Assembly: GCF_001050135.1 (NCBI RefSeq)
Contig: NZ_CP012040.1
Span: forward strand, 3,613,001-3,677,000
Length of the DNA: 64,000 bases
Direction of reading: 5' to 3'
DNA from: Cyclobacterium amurskyense
GTDB lineage: Bacteria; Bacteroidota; Bacteroidia; Cytophagales; Cyclobacteriaceae
Positions within the stretch are counted from its first letter, which is position 1. Each line of letters begins with the position of its first letter. A program made the position numbers and the translations under genes. Shown here piece after piece: positions 40,531-50,245 of this stretch. Below the pieces are notes generated by a model. The model was not told the DNA's origin, ran no database searches, and saw nothing but the letters and a program-made list of their open reading frames with translations.

Positions 40531-40645
40531 ATTATTATATAGATTCAATAATGGAGTTTAGGTTTTCAAAGTTTTGATTAAATAAATGACTTTTAATTGA
40601 CTCACCTAGTTTACATGCTTCAGTAAATTTTTAACTATAACTAAA

Positions 40646-41518
40646 ATGAAAGGAATTATTCTTGCAGGAGGTTCAGGTACTCGTCTTCATCCGCTAACGC
40701 AGGTAGTGTCAAAGCAACTTTTACCTGTTTACGACAAACCCATGATTTATTACCCATTATCGGTATTAATGCTGGCACAAATCAAAGAAATTTTAATTAT
40801 TTCAACACCTCATGATTTACCAAATTTCGAAAGGTTATTAGGAGATGGTAGCCAATTGGGTATTGAAATTCAATATGCTGAACAAGCATCACCTGATGGT
40901 TTGGCCCAAGCGTTTATTATCGGGGAGGAATTTATTGGAGATGATGATGTATGTTTGGTATTGGGAGATAATATCTTTTATGGGGCAGGTCTTCAGAACC
41001 TTTTGAAAAACTCTATTACTACTGTTTCGGAGGAAAAAAAGGCCGTGGTTTTTGGCTATTATGTTGAAGATCCAGAAAGATATGGTGTTGCAGAATTTGA
41101 TGATGGTGGGAATGTATTGAATATTGAAGAAAAGCCTGTTAACCCTAAGTCGAATTATGCTGTTGTGGGCCTATATTTTTATCCTAATTCTGTGGTTAAC
41201 ACAGCAAAGAGTGTAAAACCTTCATCTAGAGGAGAGCTCGAAATTACATCTGTTAATCAAGCCTATCTGGATCAGAAAAAACTTAAATTGCAAGTTATGA
41301 GTAGGGGATTTGCGTGGTTGGATACTGGAACGCATGAAGCATTAACTGAAGCCACAGAATTTGTAAAGGCTGTAGAAAAAAGAACAGGATTAAAAATTGC
41401 TTGCTTGGAAGAGATTGCTTTAAAATACAATTGGATTAATAAAGAAAAACTTGAATTAGAAATACTAGAATTGAAAGGTGAATATTATAAGTATTTAAAA
41501 AGAATTATTGCAAAGTAA
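40646..41518 (+). CDS. rmlA: glucose-1-phosphate thymidylyltransferase
   Basis: 290 residues, the standard RmlA length. MKGIILAGGSGTRLHPLT at the N-terminus, SKQLLPVYDKPMIYYPLS, VLGDNIFYG and RGFAWLDTGTHEAL are diagnostic. It makes dTDP-glucose from glucose-1-phosphate and dTTP. The expected next enzyme, RmlB, is not in the window. Its product would feed the VioA-like and WecE-like aminotransferases. Base composition is still near the local average, and the AT-rich part of the locus begins just after. Confidence 0.95.
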   Translation: MKGIILAGGSGTRLHPLTQVVSKQLLPVYDKPMIYYPLSVLMLAQIKEILIISTPHDLPNFERLLGDGSQLGIEIQYAEQASPDGLAQAFIIGEEFIGDDDVCLVLGDNIFYGAGLQNLLKNSITTVSEEKKAVVFGYYVEDPERYGVAEFDDGGNVLNIEEKPVNPKSNYAVVGLYFYPNSVVNTAKSVKPSSRGELEITSVNQAYLDQKKLKLQVMSRGFAWLDTGTHEALTEATEFVKAVEKRTGLKIACLEEIALKYNWINKEKLELEILELKGEYYKYLKRIIAK

Positions 41519-41730
41519 GTACTTTCAATAAGAGTATGAAATTAGTTTCATAATTAGCCTTATTTATTTCATACTTTACAATCTCTTTTAATAAATTTTT
41601 TTGACTTAATATTTAATGATAATTAATAATAAATTTTAATAACCCCTTTATTATTTAATTTATTATCAATTATCTGAAGATTTTCTAACAATAATGGTTA
41701 ATATAATGTACTATACTAAAGCAATAAATT

Positions 41731-42432
41731 TTGGCAAAAATTGAAAGACTAAATTGGGATTCCGACTTCTTTGGATATGAAGTTGGTAGATTAGATTTAA
41801 TCAATAGTGACGAATTTAATGTTGAAAAATTCATTTCTGAATCTTCATCTTTTAAATTGGTTTATATTTTATCCAAAAAAACAATACCTTATGAGTTTAT
41901 TACTTTAGTAGATAGGAAAATTATTTACCGGAAAGATGATATTTCTAATGTTGGATACAATTCATTTAAAAATAGACTTATATCTTTTGATGAAAATCTA
42001 CATGATAAGAAGCAATTAATTGAATTGGCTTTAGCAAGTGGGATTTATTCTAGATATAATATAGATTCAAATTTTAATAATAATGAATATACTAAATTAT
42101 ACACTAGATGGATTTTGAATTCCATTAATAAGGAAATAGCATTCGAAGTATTAATTGCGCTTGAAAATAAACAAATACTAGGGTTTATAACTATAGGGAA
42201 AATCAATAGTGATTTGGCAGATATAGGTCTTATCGCTGTTCATCCAGATGCTAGAGGCCGAGGAATTGGAACAGAATTAATTAATAGTGCCATTGAAATG
42301 GCAAAATCCAAAAATTTTAAAAGAATTCAAGTAGTGACCCAATCGGAAAATATTCCTGCTTGTAATTTATACCAAAAAGCAAATTTTAAAGAAATTGACA
42401 TCACAAACATTTATCATTATTGGAATTTATGA
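41731..42432 (+). CDS. GNAT acetyltransferase (WecD/FdtC-like role inferred)
   Basis: 233 residues with a TTG start at 41731 (no ATG in frame near). IERLNWDSDFFGYEVGRL at the N-terminus resembles the WecD-type dTDP-fucosamine acetyltransferases. The GNAT acetyl-CoA motif is IAVHPDARGRGIGTELI, followed by ACNLYQKANFKEID. Its TGA overlaps the start of the WecE-like gene (ATGA), which links the two steps. Likely role: N-acetylation of dTDP-4-amino-4,6-dideoxygalactose. The substrate is inferred from the gene pair. Confidence 0.8.
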   Translation: MAKIERLNWDSDFFGYEVGRLDLINSDEFNVEKFISESSSFKLVYILSKKTIPYEFITLVDRKIIYRKDDISNVGYNSFKNRLISFDENLHDKKQLIELALASGIYSRYNIDSNFNNNEYTKLYTRWILNSINKEIAFEVLIALENKQILGFITIGKINSDLADIGLIAVHPDARGRGIGTELINSAIEMAKSKNFKRIQVVTQSENIPACNLYQKANFKEIDITNIYHYWNL

Positions 42433-43571
42433 TACCATTTAACAAACCCTATTTAACAGGGAAAGAAATGCATTATATGTATGAAGCAGTTTATACAGGC
42501 AAAATATCAGGTAATGGAATATTTACCAAGAAATGCCAAAATTTTTTAAAAAATCGGTTTGGTTTTGGTAAGTGTCTTTTGACTACCTCATGTACGGATG
42601 CTTTAGAGATGGCTGCAATTTTGATTGATTTAAAGCCAGGTGATGAAGTTATTATGCCGTCATTTACCTTTGTATCAACTGCAAATGCCTTTGTATTAAG
42701 AGGAGCTAAGATAATTTTTGCAGATAGTCGTAAAGATCATCCTGGTATGGATGAAGATAGTCTATCATCTTTAATTACAGATAAAACGAGAGCAATTGTG
42801 CCTGTTCATTACGCAGGTGTTGCATGTGATATGGATAAAATTATGGAATTGGCTGAAAAACACAATCTTTATGTTATAGAGGATGCTGCTCAGGCAATTG
42901 ATAGCTATTATACAGGTAAAGATGGTATTAAAAGGCCTTTGGGATCTATAGGTCATTTAGCAGCATTTTCCTTTCATGAAACAAAAAATATTATCTCCGG
43001 TGAGGGAGGTATGTTGTCCATTAATGATCCTCAATTTGAAGACCGAGCGGAAATTATATGGGAGAAAGGAACTAACCGATCTGCATTTTTCAGGGGTGAA
43101 GTTGATAAGTATGGCTGGGTGGATATGGGTAGCTCTTTTTTACCTTCTGATATTATTGCGGCCTTCCTTTATGCACAATTAGAAAATCTAGACGATATAC
43201 AATCTAAGCGAAAGGATATTTGGAATAGGTATGATAATAGTTTCAGAAACAAGATTGATTTAGTTGGTGGCGTTAAACTTCCATTTGTTCCCAATTTTGG
43301 AACAAATAATGGACATATGTATTATTTAATATGCTCCAGTGAGAGTGAACGAAATCAATTAATAACTCATTTAAAAAATAATAATATTTTATCAGTTTTC
43401 CATTATTTATCTCTTCACAAAAGTGAATTTTATTTTAAAGAAAGTAAGGTAAAAGAATTAAAAGAGAGTGACCATTTTTCAGATTGTTTGATAAGACTTC
43501 CGATGTTTTATGAACTTTCAGATTTGGATCAAGTTCATATTATACAATCTGTTCTAGATTTTTATAAATAA
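42429..43571 (+). CDS. dTDP-4-amino-4,6-dideoxygalactose transaminase (WecE-like)
   Basis: 380 residues from ATG 42429. MIPFNKPYLTGKEMHYM, LTTSCTDALEMAAILI, MPSFTFVSTANAFVLRGA, EDAAQAI and FSFHETKNIISGEGG (PLP lysine K186) are all hallmarks of the WecE/RffA group of DegT aminotransferases. Reaction: dTDP-4-keto-6-deoxyglucose plus glutamate to dTDP-Fuc4N. It overlaps the GNAT gene by 4 bp and is followed after 6 bp by a WecF-like gene, a WecD-E-F-like order. Confidence 0.9.
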   Translation: MIPFNKPYLTGKEMHYMYEAVYTGKISGNGIFTKKCQNFLKNRFGFGKCLLTTSCTDALEMAAILIDLKPGDEVIMPSFTFVSTANAFVLRGAKIIFADSRKDHPGMDEDSLSSLITDKTRAIVPVHYAGVACDMDKIMELAEKHNLYVIEDAAQAIDSYYTGKDGIKRPLGSIGHLAAFSFHETKNIISGEGGMLSINDPQFEDRAEIIWEKGTNRSAFFRGEVDKYGWVDMGSSFLPSDIIAAFLYAQLENLDDIQSKRKDIWNRYDNSFRNKIDLVGGVKLPFVPNFGTNNGHMYYLICSSESERNQLITHLKNNNILSVFHYLSLHKSEFYFKESKVKELKESDHFSDCLIRLPMFYELSDLDQVHIIQSVLDFYK

Positions 43572-43577
43572 AGTTTA

Positions 43578-44747
43578 ATGAATTTAATTCATATTGCTTC
43601 CGACGAAAAATTTATTAATAGTGCTTATTGGCAATTCAATGAAGTATTTCCTAACCAGAATTTTTTTTATTTATTGGTTAATAACCCTGAAGTTGAATTG
43701 AAGTATGTTTCCAACATCGATCATTTTCAAATAATACCCAATAATCTCAATGAAATCAAAAAACTATCCAAAAGTTTTAATGAGAATGATATTATTTGTT
43801 TTCATGGGTTAGACTATTATAGAAGTGTTTTTTTAAACGCACTTCCTGACAAATGTAAAATTGTCTGGTTTTTATGGGGAATGGAAGTTTATAATAATAG
43901 AGCCCTTTTTAAAAATAAATCCGTATTAGGTCCTGTAACTTCAACTTTGTTTTCTTTAGATTCATATAAAGATATAATAGTCCAATTTGTAAAAGATAGA
44001 TTTAGACAGATTTATTATAAGATTAAATTTAAAACCAATAGTCCTCAATTAGAGGCTATTAAGGCAATGAAAAGAGCCGATTATTTAGGTATTCTATTTC
44101 AAGAAGAATTCAATTTTGTCAAGTCAATAGTTAAAAATCATGCAAAGTTTTTACGCTTCTCTTACTACCCTATAGAGTTAATGGTTAAAGATGAAGGAAA
44201 AAGAATCAATAGTAATCAAATCCTAATTGGTAATTCAGCCAGTGAAACCAATAATCACCTTGAAATTTTTGAAATACTAAGAACAATGACCCTAAATGAT
44301 AAGGATCTTATTGTTCCTTTGAGCTATGGAGATGTTGCATATAGGGATATTATTATTGAAAAGGGTACAGATATTTTCGGGAAAAATTTTCATCCGTTAA
44401 TTGATTTTATGCCACTTCATGAATACAATAAATTTTTAGAGAAATGTGGGATTGTAATCATGAATCATTATCGACAACAGGCTGTAGGTAATGTATTAAC
44501 AATGTTGTGGATGGGAGCGAAAATTTTTTTAGATGAACGGAATACTATTTATCAATATCTAAAAAGGATAGGTATAAAAGTTTTTTCTGTTCAAACAGAT
44601 TTAAATAAAAATAATTCAACTGTATTTAATTTGTTAAGTCATGAAGAACAAAATGCAAACAGAATTATTTTAAAAGGAGAAGTTGGAAAAAGATTTTTGT
44701 TGAAAGAATTGAAAGAACAATTTAAGTCTATTAAGGATGACCATTAG
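43578..44747 (+). CDS. WecF-like (GT56-type) glycosyltransferase (second of two)
   Basis: 389 residues. MNLIHIASDEKFINSAYWQF, CKIVWFLWGMEVYN and ILIGNSASETNNHLEIFE parallel the first WecF-like protein and the WecF family. HEYNKFLEKCGIVIMNHYRQQAVGN is in the C-terminal half. It is predicted to transfer the 4-amino-sugar made by the two preceding enzymes to a lipid-linked acceptor. Its last 11 bp overlap the start of the second flippase gene. Confidence 0.8.
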   Translation: MNLIHIASDEKFINSAYWQFNEVFPNQNFFYLLVNNPEVELKYVSNIDHFQIIPNNLNEIKKLSKSFNENDIICFHGLDYYRSVFLNALPDKCKIVWFLWGMEVYNNRALFKNKSVLGPVTSTLFSLDSYKDIIVQFVKDRFRQIYYKIKFKTNSPQLEAIKAMKRADYLGILFQEEFNFVKSIVKNHAKFLRFSYYPIELMVKDEGKRINSNQILIGNSASETNNHLEIFEILRTMTLNDKDLIVPLSYGDVAYRDIIIEKGTDIFGKNFHPLIDFMPLHEYNKFLEKCGIVIMNHYRQQAVGNVLTMLWMGAKIFLDERNTIYQYLKRIGIKVFSVQTDLNKNNSTVFNLLSHEEQNANRIILKGEVGKRFLLKELKEQFKSIKDDH

Positions 44748-46173
44748 AAAACAAGTTTTTTCAGGAGTTAAATGGACAACCATAAGTACTATCGTTTTAG
44801 CTGCCACTGCCATCTTAAAAATATCTATTTTAACCCGATTTTTGGATAAGTCAGATTTTGGGTTAATGGCTTTGGTTACATTTGTGATAGGATTTATGGA
44901 TTTATTTAACAATATGGGTTTGACTTCAGCTATTCTACATAAACAGGAAATTTCTAAAAAAGAATATGCTAGTCTATATTGGTTTAATCTTCTAGTAGGT
45001 ATAGGCATGTATGGTATATTAATAACCATAACACCATTTATTGTTAATTTCTATAATCAAGAAGAACTTAAATTATTAATTCCATTAATAGGATTGAATT
45101 TAGTTATATCTGGAATTGGTCGTCAATTTAAAATTGTTGAACAAAAAGAATTACAATTTAAAGGTATTAGTATTGTAGATATATCTACTTCGATTTTATC
45201 ATTAATAGTTGCAGTTTTTTTAGCTGTTAATGGTTATGGTGTTTACTCACTTGTTATCTCATCAGTAATTCAATCCTTTTCTTCTAGTATCATTTTTTTG
45301 ATCATTGGTTTAAAAAAACAAGGATTACTTTTTCATTATCAGTTTAGTGATACTAAACCATTTTTAAAAATTGGAAGCTATCAAGTTGGTGGGCAATTAG
45401 TGAATTACTTTAATAGAGATTTAGATGTTTTGTTGATTGGAAAGTTTTTTGGGACAGATTTACTTGGAGGATATAGTTTAGCAAAACAGTTAGTTCGTAG
45501 ACCTCTACAAATTATTAATCCTATAACTGATAAAGTTGGTATATCTGTATTCCCTAAATACCAAAATGATGTTATTTCCTTAAAAAGGTATTTCTTAATT
45601 TTTTTAAAGGCATATGGACCTATTAATTCTTTTGTTTATGGATTTATTGCAATTAGTGCTCCTTATTTAGTTGAACTATTTTATGGAGACAACTATTCTT
45701 CTATTGTACCATATGTTCAATTATTCGCGTGTTTAATTTTTTTACGATCTATGTCGGGAATTTCTGGTATTATAGTCATAACCAAAGGAAGGACAGATTA
45801 TGATTTTTATTGGAATATTATTACAACTATTATAATGCCAATTTCTATTTTTATTGGAGCAATGTATTCGGTTGAATTAATTATTGTATTAATGACTATT
45901 ATTCAATTTTTATTTTTAGTTCCATCTTGGTATATATTTTATAAACGTTTATTGAATATAGAATTTGTTTCATTTATGAAACCACATTTTTTTCCACTAA
46001 TAATAGGAATTACTGTTTTTTTACTTAATAAATTATTCTTCAATATTAGTAAAATTAATACAATTGGAGGTAGTTTATTTTTATTATTATTAATTGGAGT
46101 TTATACTTATTTTACATTAAAAGAATTTAGAAATTATTTAATTACAATATATTCCAAATATGCCAGGATTTAA
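44737..46173 (+). CDS. wzx: O-unit flippase, MOP/Wzx-type (second of two)
   Basis: 478 residues with about 12-14 hydrophobic helices. TIRKQVFSGVKWTTIST, LTRFLDKSDFGLMALVTFVIGFMDLFNNMGL and IGSYQVGGQLVNYFNRDLDVLLIG are standard MOP-flippase segments. It is in the AT-rich part of the locus, overlaps the WecF-like gene and the asparagine-synthetase-like gene, and differs clearly from the flippase at 35283. Two flippases suggest two repeat units or a composite locus. Confidence 0.9.
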   Translation: MTIRKQVFSGVKWTTISTIVLAATAILKISILTRFLDKSDFGLMALVTFVIGFMDLFNNMGLTSAILHKQEISKKEYASLYWFNLLVGIGMYGILITITPFIVNFYNQEELKLLIPLIGLNLVISGIGRQFKIVEQKELQFKGISIVDISTSILSLIVAVFLAVNGYGVYSLVISSVIQSFSSSIIFLIIGLKKQGLLFHYQFSDTKPFLKIGSYQVGGQLVNYFNRDLDVLLIGKFFGTDLLGGYSLAKQLVRRPLQIINPITDKVGISVFPKYQNDVISLKRYFLIFLKAYGPINSFVYGFIAISAPYLVELFYGDNYSSIVPYVQLFACLIFLRSMSGISGIIVITKGRTDYDFYWNIITTIIMPISIFIGAMYSVELIIVLMTIIQFLFLVPSWYIFYKRLLNIEFVSFMKPHFFPLIIGITVFLLNKLFFNISKINTIGGSLFLLLLIGVYTYFTLKEFRNYLITIYSKYARI

Positions 46174-47881
46174 TTTATCGATAGGGAATTTTCGATTTCC
46201 TTCAAAAAAAATAGGTGCTAATCTTAATTTTAATTCAATAGAATCTGATGGATTTACAGTTAACAATTTTACTATTAAGAAATTTGAAAATGACAAATTA
46301 TTTGTTGATTGTGAATCGTGTCTTTTAGTCTTAGAAGGAGTAATTCTAAATAAAGCTACATTGCTTCAATCTTCGTTAAATTGGGAAAAAACTGTAATTA
46401 ATTTATATCAACGATTTGGTGAAACATTTTTCAGCAAATTTAGGGGAAGTTTTTCTGGATTCTTATTTGACAAAACTGAAAAGAAATGGATTATTTTTAC
46501 TGACCAGTTAGGAACTAAACAGTTATTTTATACTTTCTCAGATGGTAAACTTCTACTTTCTTCTGAAATTTCTGACCTGTACAAGTTTTATAAGTTCCAC
46601 AATTTAGATGTAGGTTTTGATGAACAGGCTGGGTATATGCTGTTAAGTTATGGCTATATGTTGGATGACCATACTTTATCATCAAAGATCAAAAAATTGG
46701 AAGCTGGTAAATTTATTAAATTCGATAAAGACCAAAATTTTTCGATTAACACTTATTATAAGTTGCCCAAATCATTTATCTCAAATGATTATGATCAGTA
46801 TGAATTAATTGAAGAATTGGATAAAAAGTTCCAAAATGCCATTGAATTACAGTTTGAAAAAGATAAGGAATATGGATATCAACACCTTGTTGGCCTCAGT
46901 GGAGGTTTGGATTCAAGAATGACAAGTTGGGTTGCCCATGAAATGGGATATACTGATCAGGTTAATTTTACTTTTTCTCAGACCAATTATTTGGATGAAA
47001 CAATTGCTAAAAAAATTTCTACTGATTTGAGACATGAATGGATTTTCAAAGCTTTAGATAATGGTATTTTTTTAAAAGATATAGATAGAATTAATCAAAT
47101 TACTGGTGGTAATGTGCTTTATTATGGGCTTGCACACGGGAATAGTCTTTTTAATATATTGAACTTTAATAATTTTGGAATTGTCCATACAGGTCAGTTA
47201 GGAGATGTTATTATTGGAAGTTATATTAAAAATCTTTCTAAAAACAATTTAAATAATTTGGGAGGTGCTTATTCTAATAAATTCAAATTAAAAGTTAATT
47301 CTTCAATAAAAAAATTTAAAGATTTTGGTGACCTAGAATTGACAATGTTGTATCAAAGAGGAATAAATGGTACTAATGCAGGATTATTAGCAGCTCAATG
47401 TTATTCTGAAACAATTTCTCCATTTTATAATTTAGAATTTTTTGAATTTTGTTTGTCTATTCCCATTAATTTGAGAATTAATCACAATCTATACAAGAAA
47501 TGGGTGTTAAAAAAATATCCAGGAGCTGCTGATTATATTTGGGAATCTACAAAAAGGAAACTTGGTGCTAATAATCCGTATATTTCTTATAAAGGAAAAT
47601 CTATTCCAATCCAAAAAATTTCATCTATTTTATTGAGTAAGCTAGGGATTAAAAAATCTGCTATTGAGACTAAATATCATATGAATCCCTTAGATTTCTG
47701 GTATAATAGTAATAGTCAGCTAAAATATTTTCAGGATTCCTACTATTTAAATAATATTGACTTATTAAATAAGTTCAATAGTCTTCAAGATGACTGTAAA
47801 ACCTTATTTAATTCCGGTAATGCTATTGAAAAAAATCAAGTACTTTCTTTATTGTCAGCATATAATCTTTTTTTTAGATAA
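46160..47881 (+). CDS. asparagine-synthetase-like protein lacking the glutaminase nucleophile
   Basis: 573 residues. The N-terminal half has the Ntn-hydrolase fold of class II amidotransferases (FSGFLFDKTEKKWIIFTDQLGTKQLFY, ILSSEISDLYKF-like), but it begins MPGFNLSIG. There is no Cys2, and an in-frame stop lies just upstream, so glutamine hydrolysis is unlikely. The synthetase half has the PP-loop VGLSGGLDSRM (about residues 243-253), which binds ATP. In polysaccharide loci such proteins amidate uronic acids (WbpS-like). Here a GalNAcA pathway is encoded nearby. The amine source and substrate are inference. It overlaps the flippase gene by 14 bp. Confidence 0.78.
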   Translation: MPGFNLSIGNFRFPSKKIGANLNFNSIESDGFTVNNFTIKKFENDKLFVDCESCLLVLEGVILNKATLLQSSLNWEKTVINLYQRFGETFFSKFRGSFSGFLFDKTEKKWIIFTDQLGTKQLFYTFSDGKLLLSSEISDLYKFYKFHNLDVGFDEQAGYMLLSYGYMLDDHTLSSKIKKLEAGKFIKFDKDQNFSINTYYKLPKSFISNDYDQYELIEELDKKFQNAIELQFEKDKEYGYQHLVGLSGGLDSRMTSWVAHEMGYTDQVNFTFSQTNYLDETIAKKISTDLRHEWIFKALDNGIFLKDIDRINQITGGNVLYYGLAHGNSLFNILNFNNFGIVHTGQLGDVIIGSYIKNLSKNNLNNLGGAYSNKFKLKVNSSIKKFKDFGDLELTMLYQRGINGTNAGLLAAQCYSETISPFYNLEFFEFCLSIPINLRINHNLYKKWVLKKYPGAADYIWESTKRKLGANNPYISYKGKSIPIQKISSILLSKLGIKKSAIETKYHMNPLDFWYNSNSQLKYFQDSYYLNNIDLLNKFNSLQDDCKTLFNSGNAIEKNQVLSLLSAYNLFFR

Positions 47882-47892
47882 TATTATACAAT

Positions 47893-49113
47893 ATGATTTT
47901 TTTCAATTATTTGTTTTATTTGATTATATTTCTCGGTTTTTTTATTCCGACAAATTCTAATTTTTATATACCCTTACCTGGAGTTTTACTTAAATTTAAT
48001 GAATTAGCTTTTTTATTGCTTCCATTGTTTAATCTTTTAAGTTATTCGACCAATAAAGCTATTAATCGAAATAAACAACTTAAAATATTCATTTTATTTT
48101 TTGTTTTAATTATCTTCTTTGTTGAATTTATAATTAAATCTGTTGCATTTCAACAAAGTTTTGGAGATTCATTTAAGTCGATTAGAATTGGACTTCCACT
48201 TATTTCCTCTCTTGTTATTTTATATTCTGGTTTAAATGCAAATGTGCGTATTATATGGAAATTGTTTTTAATTTCTATAGGTTTTTCTATTATAATTTCT
48301 ATTGTATCTTTGGTCATTCCTTTGCCTATTTATTATGGTCTCGAAGAAGGAATTGATGTGCTTTCATCAACTAGGGGGAGGCTAGTTAATTCAAATGCTT
48401 CATTTGGAGTAATAGGTTTATACCTTTTATTTAAGGGTAAAGGTTTATGGTATAATTCTAGTAAATTAGTTACGTTTGTGTCAATTTTGAGTGTTATAGC
48501 TTTAATTATGACATTCAATCGAACATACTTGACAATTTTAGTTTTAGAATTTTGTTACCTGTCTTATAAAACATTTTCCAAAAAGAATTTTTTGAAAATA
48601 GTACTATTTCCCATTTTATTTTTTATTTCTGGTTTAATAGCATATAACTCATCTGACATTATTCAAAATCAAATCGACCGGCGAATTCTTTCTATCGTGT
48701 TTCAAGAAACAAGTTTAACGGAATCAACCATCGAAAATAATAGGGACGTTATTTATGAAGGAATTAATAATAATATTTCTCAAGGATACTGGTTATTTGG
48801 TCTCCCACTAGAAATACCTATATTTACAACTGTGAGAGGTAATGTATATATGGAATTAGCTATTACTGATACGTCTATAGTAAATGTAGTGCTTAGATTT
48901 GGTGTTTTTCCACTAATTTTACTTATACTTATTTTTTTTAAATTATATAAATTAGATTTTAATAATTGTTTTCAAGTTACGTTTTTTTTCTTTTTAATAG
49001 CCTCGTTAAATGTTGATTCTCTATTTGGTCAAAACTCCATCTTTTTTCTCTTACTTATGTTTATAATTACTAATTTCTATTTCAATGAAAACTCTATTCA
49101 TAGCAAAAACTAA
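47893..49113 (+). CDS. O-antigen/EPS polymerase (Wzy-like)
   Basis: 406 residues, almost wholly hydrophobic, with about 10-11 predicted helices. There is a larger polar loop around residues 255-315 (RRILSIVFQETSLTESTIENNRD...), which fits the large periplasmic loop of Wzy polymerases. Sequence conservation in this family is low, so the call rests on topology and context between a flippase and glycosyltransferases. It is strongly AT-rich. Its 3' end overlaps the next glycosyltransferase gene by 29 bp. It is the only polymerase candidate in the window. Confidence 0.72.
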   Translation: MIFFNYLFYLIIFLGFFIPTNSNFYIPLPGVLLKFNELAFLLLPLFNLLSYSTNKAINRNKQLKIFILFFVLIIFFVEFIIKSVAFQQSFGDSFKSIRIGLPLISSLVILYSGLNANVRIIWKLFLISIGFSIIISIVSLVIPLPIYYGLEEGIDVLSSTRGRLVNSNASFGVIGLYLLFKGKGLWYNSSKLVTFVSILSVIALIMTFNRTYLTILVLEFCYLSYKTFSKKNFLKIVLFPILFFISGLIAYNSSDIIQNQIDRRILSIVFQETSLTESTIENNRDVIYEGINNNISQGYWLFGLPLEIPIFTTVRGNVYMELAITDTSIVNVVLRFGVFPLILLILIFFKLYKLDFNNCFQVTFFFFLIASLNVDSLFGQNSIFFLLLMFIITNFYFNENSIHSKN

Positions 49114-50203
49114 TTTAAATAATGATGGCAGAATATTGAATGAATTAAATATTCTATCTAATACATTTCCTAATCTTAGTATAGATTTTATTCTATTGCC
49201 TGATAAGCCTTTAACGATTAAACTTTCACCTAACATAAAAGTACACGAAATTAATCTTTTTATTCGCCATATTAAGCTTTTCAGGATTTTTACTATTTTA
49301 GAATTTACCTTTAGATCTTTATTTCTTCTTTTTAAATTAAAACCTTCCATTGTCCATGCTCAAGATTCTGCGGTTGTTTTACCAGTATTAGTTTATAGAA
49401 TATTAAAAGGAAATAAATTTAAATTAATTTATGATGACCACGAAATTCCTAATGAAAATCAAAATATAGAAAGTAAAATATATTTATTCTTCGAAAAAAA
49501 GCTTTTAAGAATATCTGATTTTGTTTTATTTGCAAATAAAGAAAGGATGGAGCTTATAAAAAATGAGTTGAATCTTAAAAATAAATGTTCATATTTCTTA
49601 AACCTTCCATATTTTGATACAATTAAGGATGGTCTTGAGGATCCTGAATTGAATATTAAACTTTCTCATTTAGACACTTTAATTTTAAATGATACCAAAT
49701 TTATTATCCATCAAGGTGTTATTGTAAAGGAAAGGGGACGTAAACTATTGGCTGATTTTAGTAGAATTCTTCCTTTTGATTTTAAAATTTTATTATTAGG
49801 AGGTAATCTTTCTGATTTTGAATTATTTGTTAAAGAGTATGATCTTGATCCTAACAATTTTGAGTTTATCGGTAGTGTTAACTATTTAGATTTAAATAAA
49901 TTTTGGATAAGGAGTATAGCAAGTATTGTTTTATATCTTCCTACCTATATTAATAACCGATTGTGCGCTCCAAATAGACTTTATATATCTATTAAAATGA
50001 ATTTGCCAGTTATAGTTAATAAAGATAATCCTGTCTTATCTGATTTTGTAAATCGCTATAATTGTGGGTTTTTTATTGAAGATATTGAAAGTAAAGCTGA
50101 TTTTGAGAATATTATTCAGTTAAAAAACAATGATTTTCGTTCTTTTTATAATAAACTTAGTACAGGTCAGATATCTAATTTTATTAATATTTACAAATCG
50201 TAG
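49085..50203 (+). CDS. glycosyltransferase, GT4-like
   Basis: 372 residues. The start MKTLFIAKTNLNNDGRILNEL and the internal KPSIVHAQDSAVVLPVLVYRI, KLIYDDHEIPNENQN and C-terminal LCAPNRLYISIKMNLPVIVNKDNPVL follow a GT-B family 4 layout. The conserved E-x7-E motif is not obvious. It is very AT-rich. It overlaps the wzy-like gene by 29 bp and is followed by the remnant of another glycosyltransferase. Donor unknown. Confidence 0.72.
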   Translation: MKTLFIAKTNLNNDGRILNELNILSNTFPNLSIDFILLPDKPLTIKLSPNIKVHEINLFIRHIKLFRIFTILEFTFRSLFLLFKLKPSIVHAQDSAVVLPVLVYRILKGNKFKLIYDDHEIPNENQNIESKIYLFFEKKLLRISDFVLFANKERMELIKNELNLKNKCSYFLNLPYFDTIKDGLEDPELNIKLSHLDTLILNDTKFIIHQGVIVKERGRKLLADFSRILPFDFKILLLGGNLSDFELFVKEYDLDPNNFEFIGSVNYLDLNKFWIRSIASIVLYLPTYINNRLCAPNRLYISIKMNLPVIVNKDNPVLSDFVNRYNCGFFIEDIESKADFENIIQLKNNDFRSFYNKLSTGQISNFINIYKS

Positions 50204-50245
50204 TTTATTTTAAATAAATTATTTTATTTCAACTCAAGTAATTTT

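Noticed and set aside
41534..41584. Inverted repeat GTATGAAAT/ATTTCATAC after rmlA as a terminator
   Set aside because: The loop is 33 nt and no T-run follows directly; in such AT-rich sequence a 9-bp match is weak evidence.
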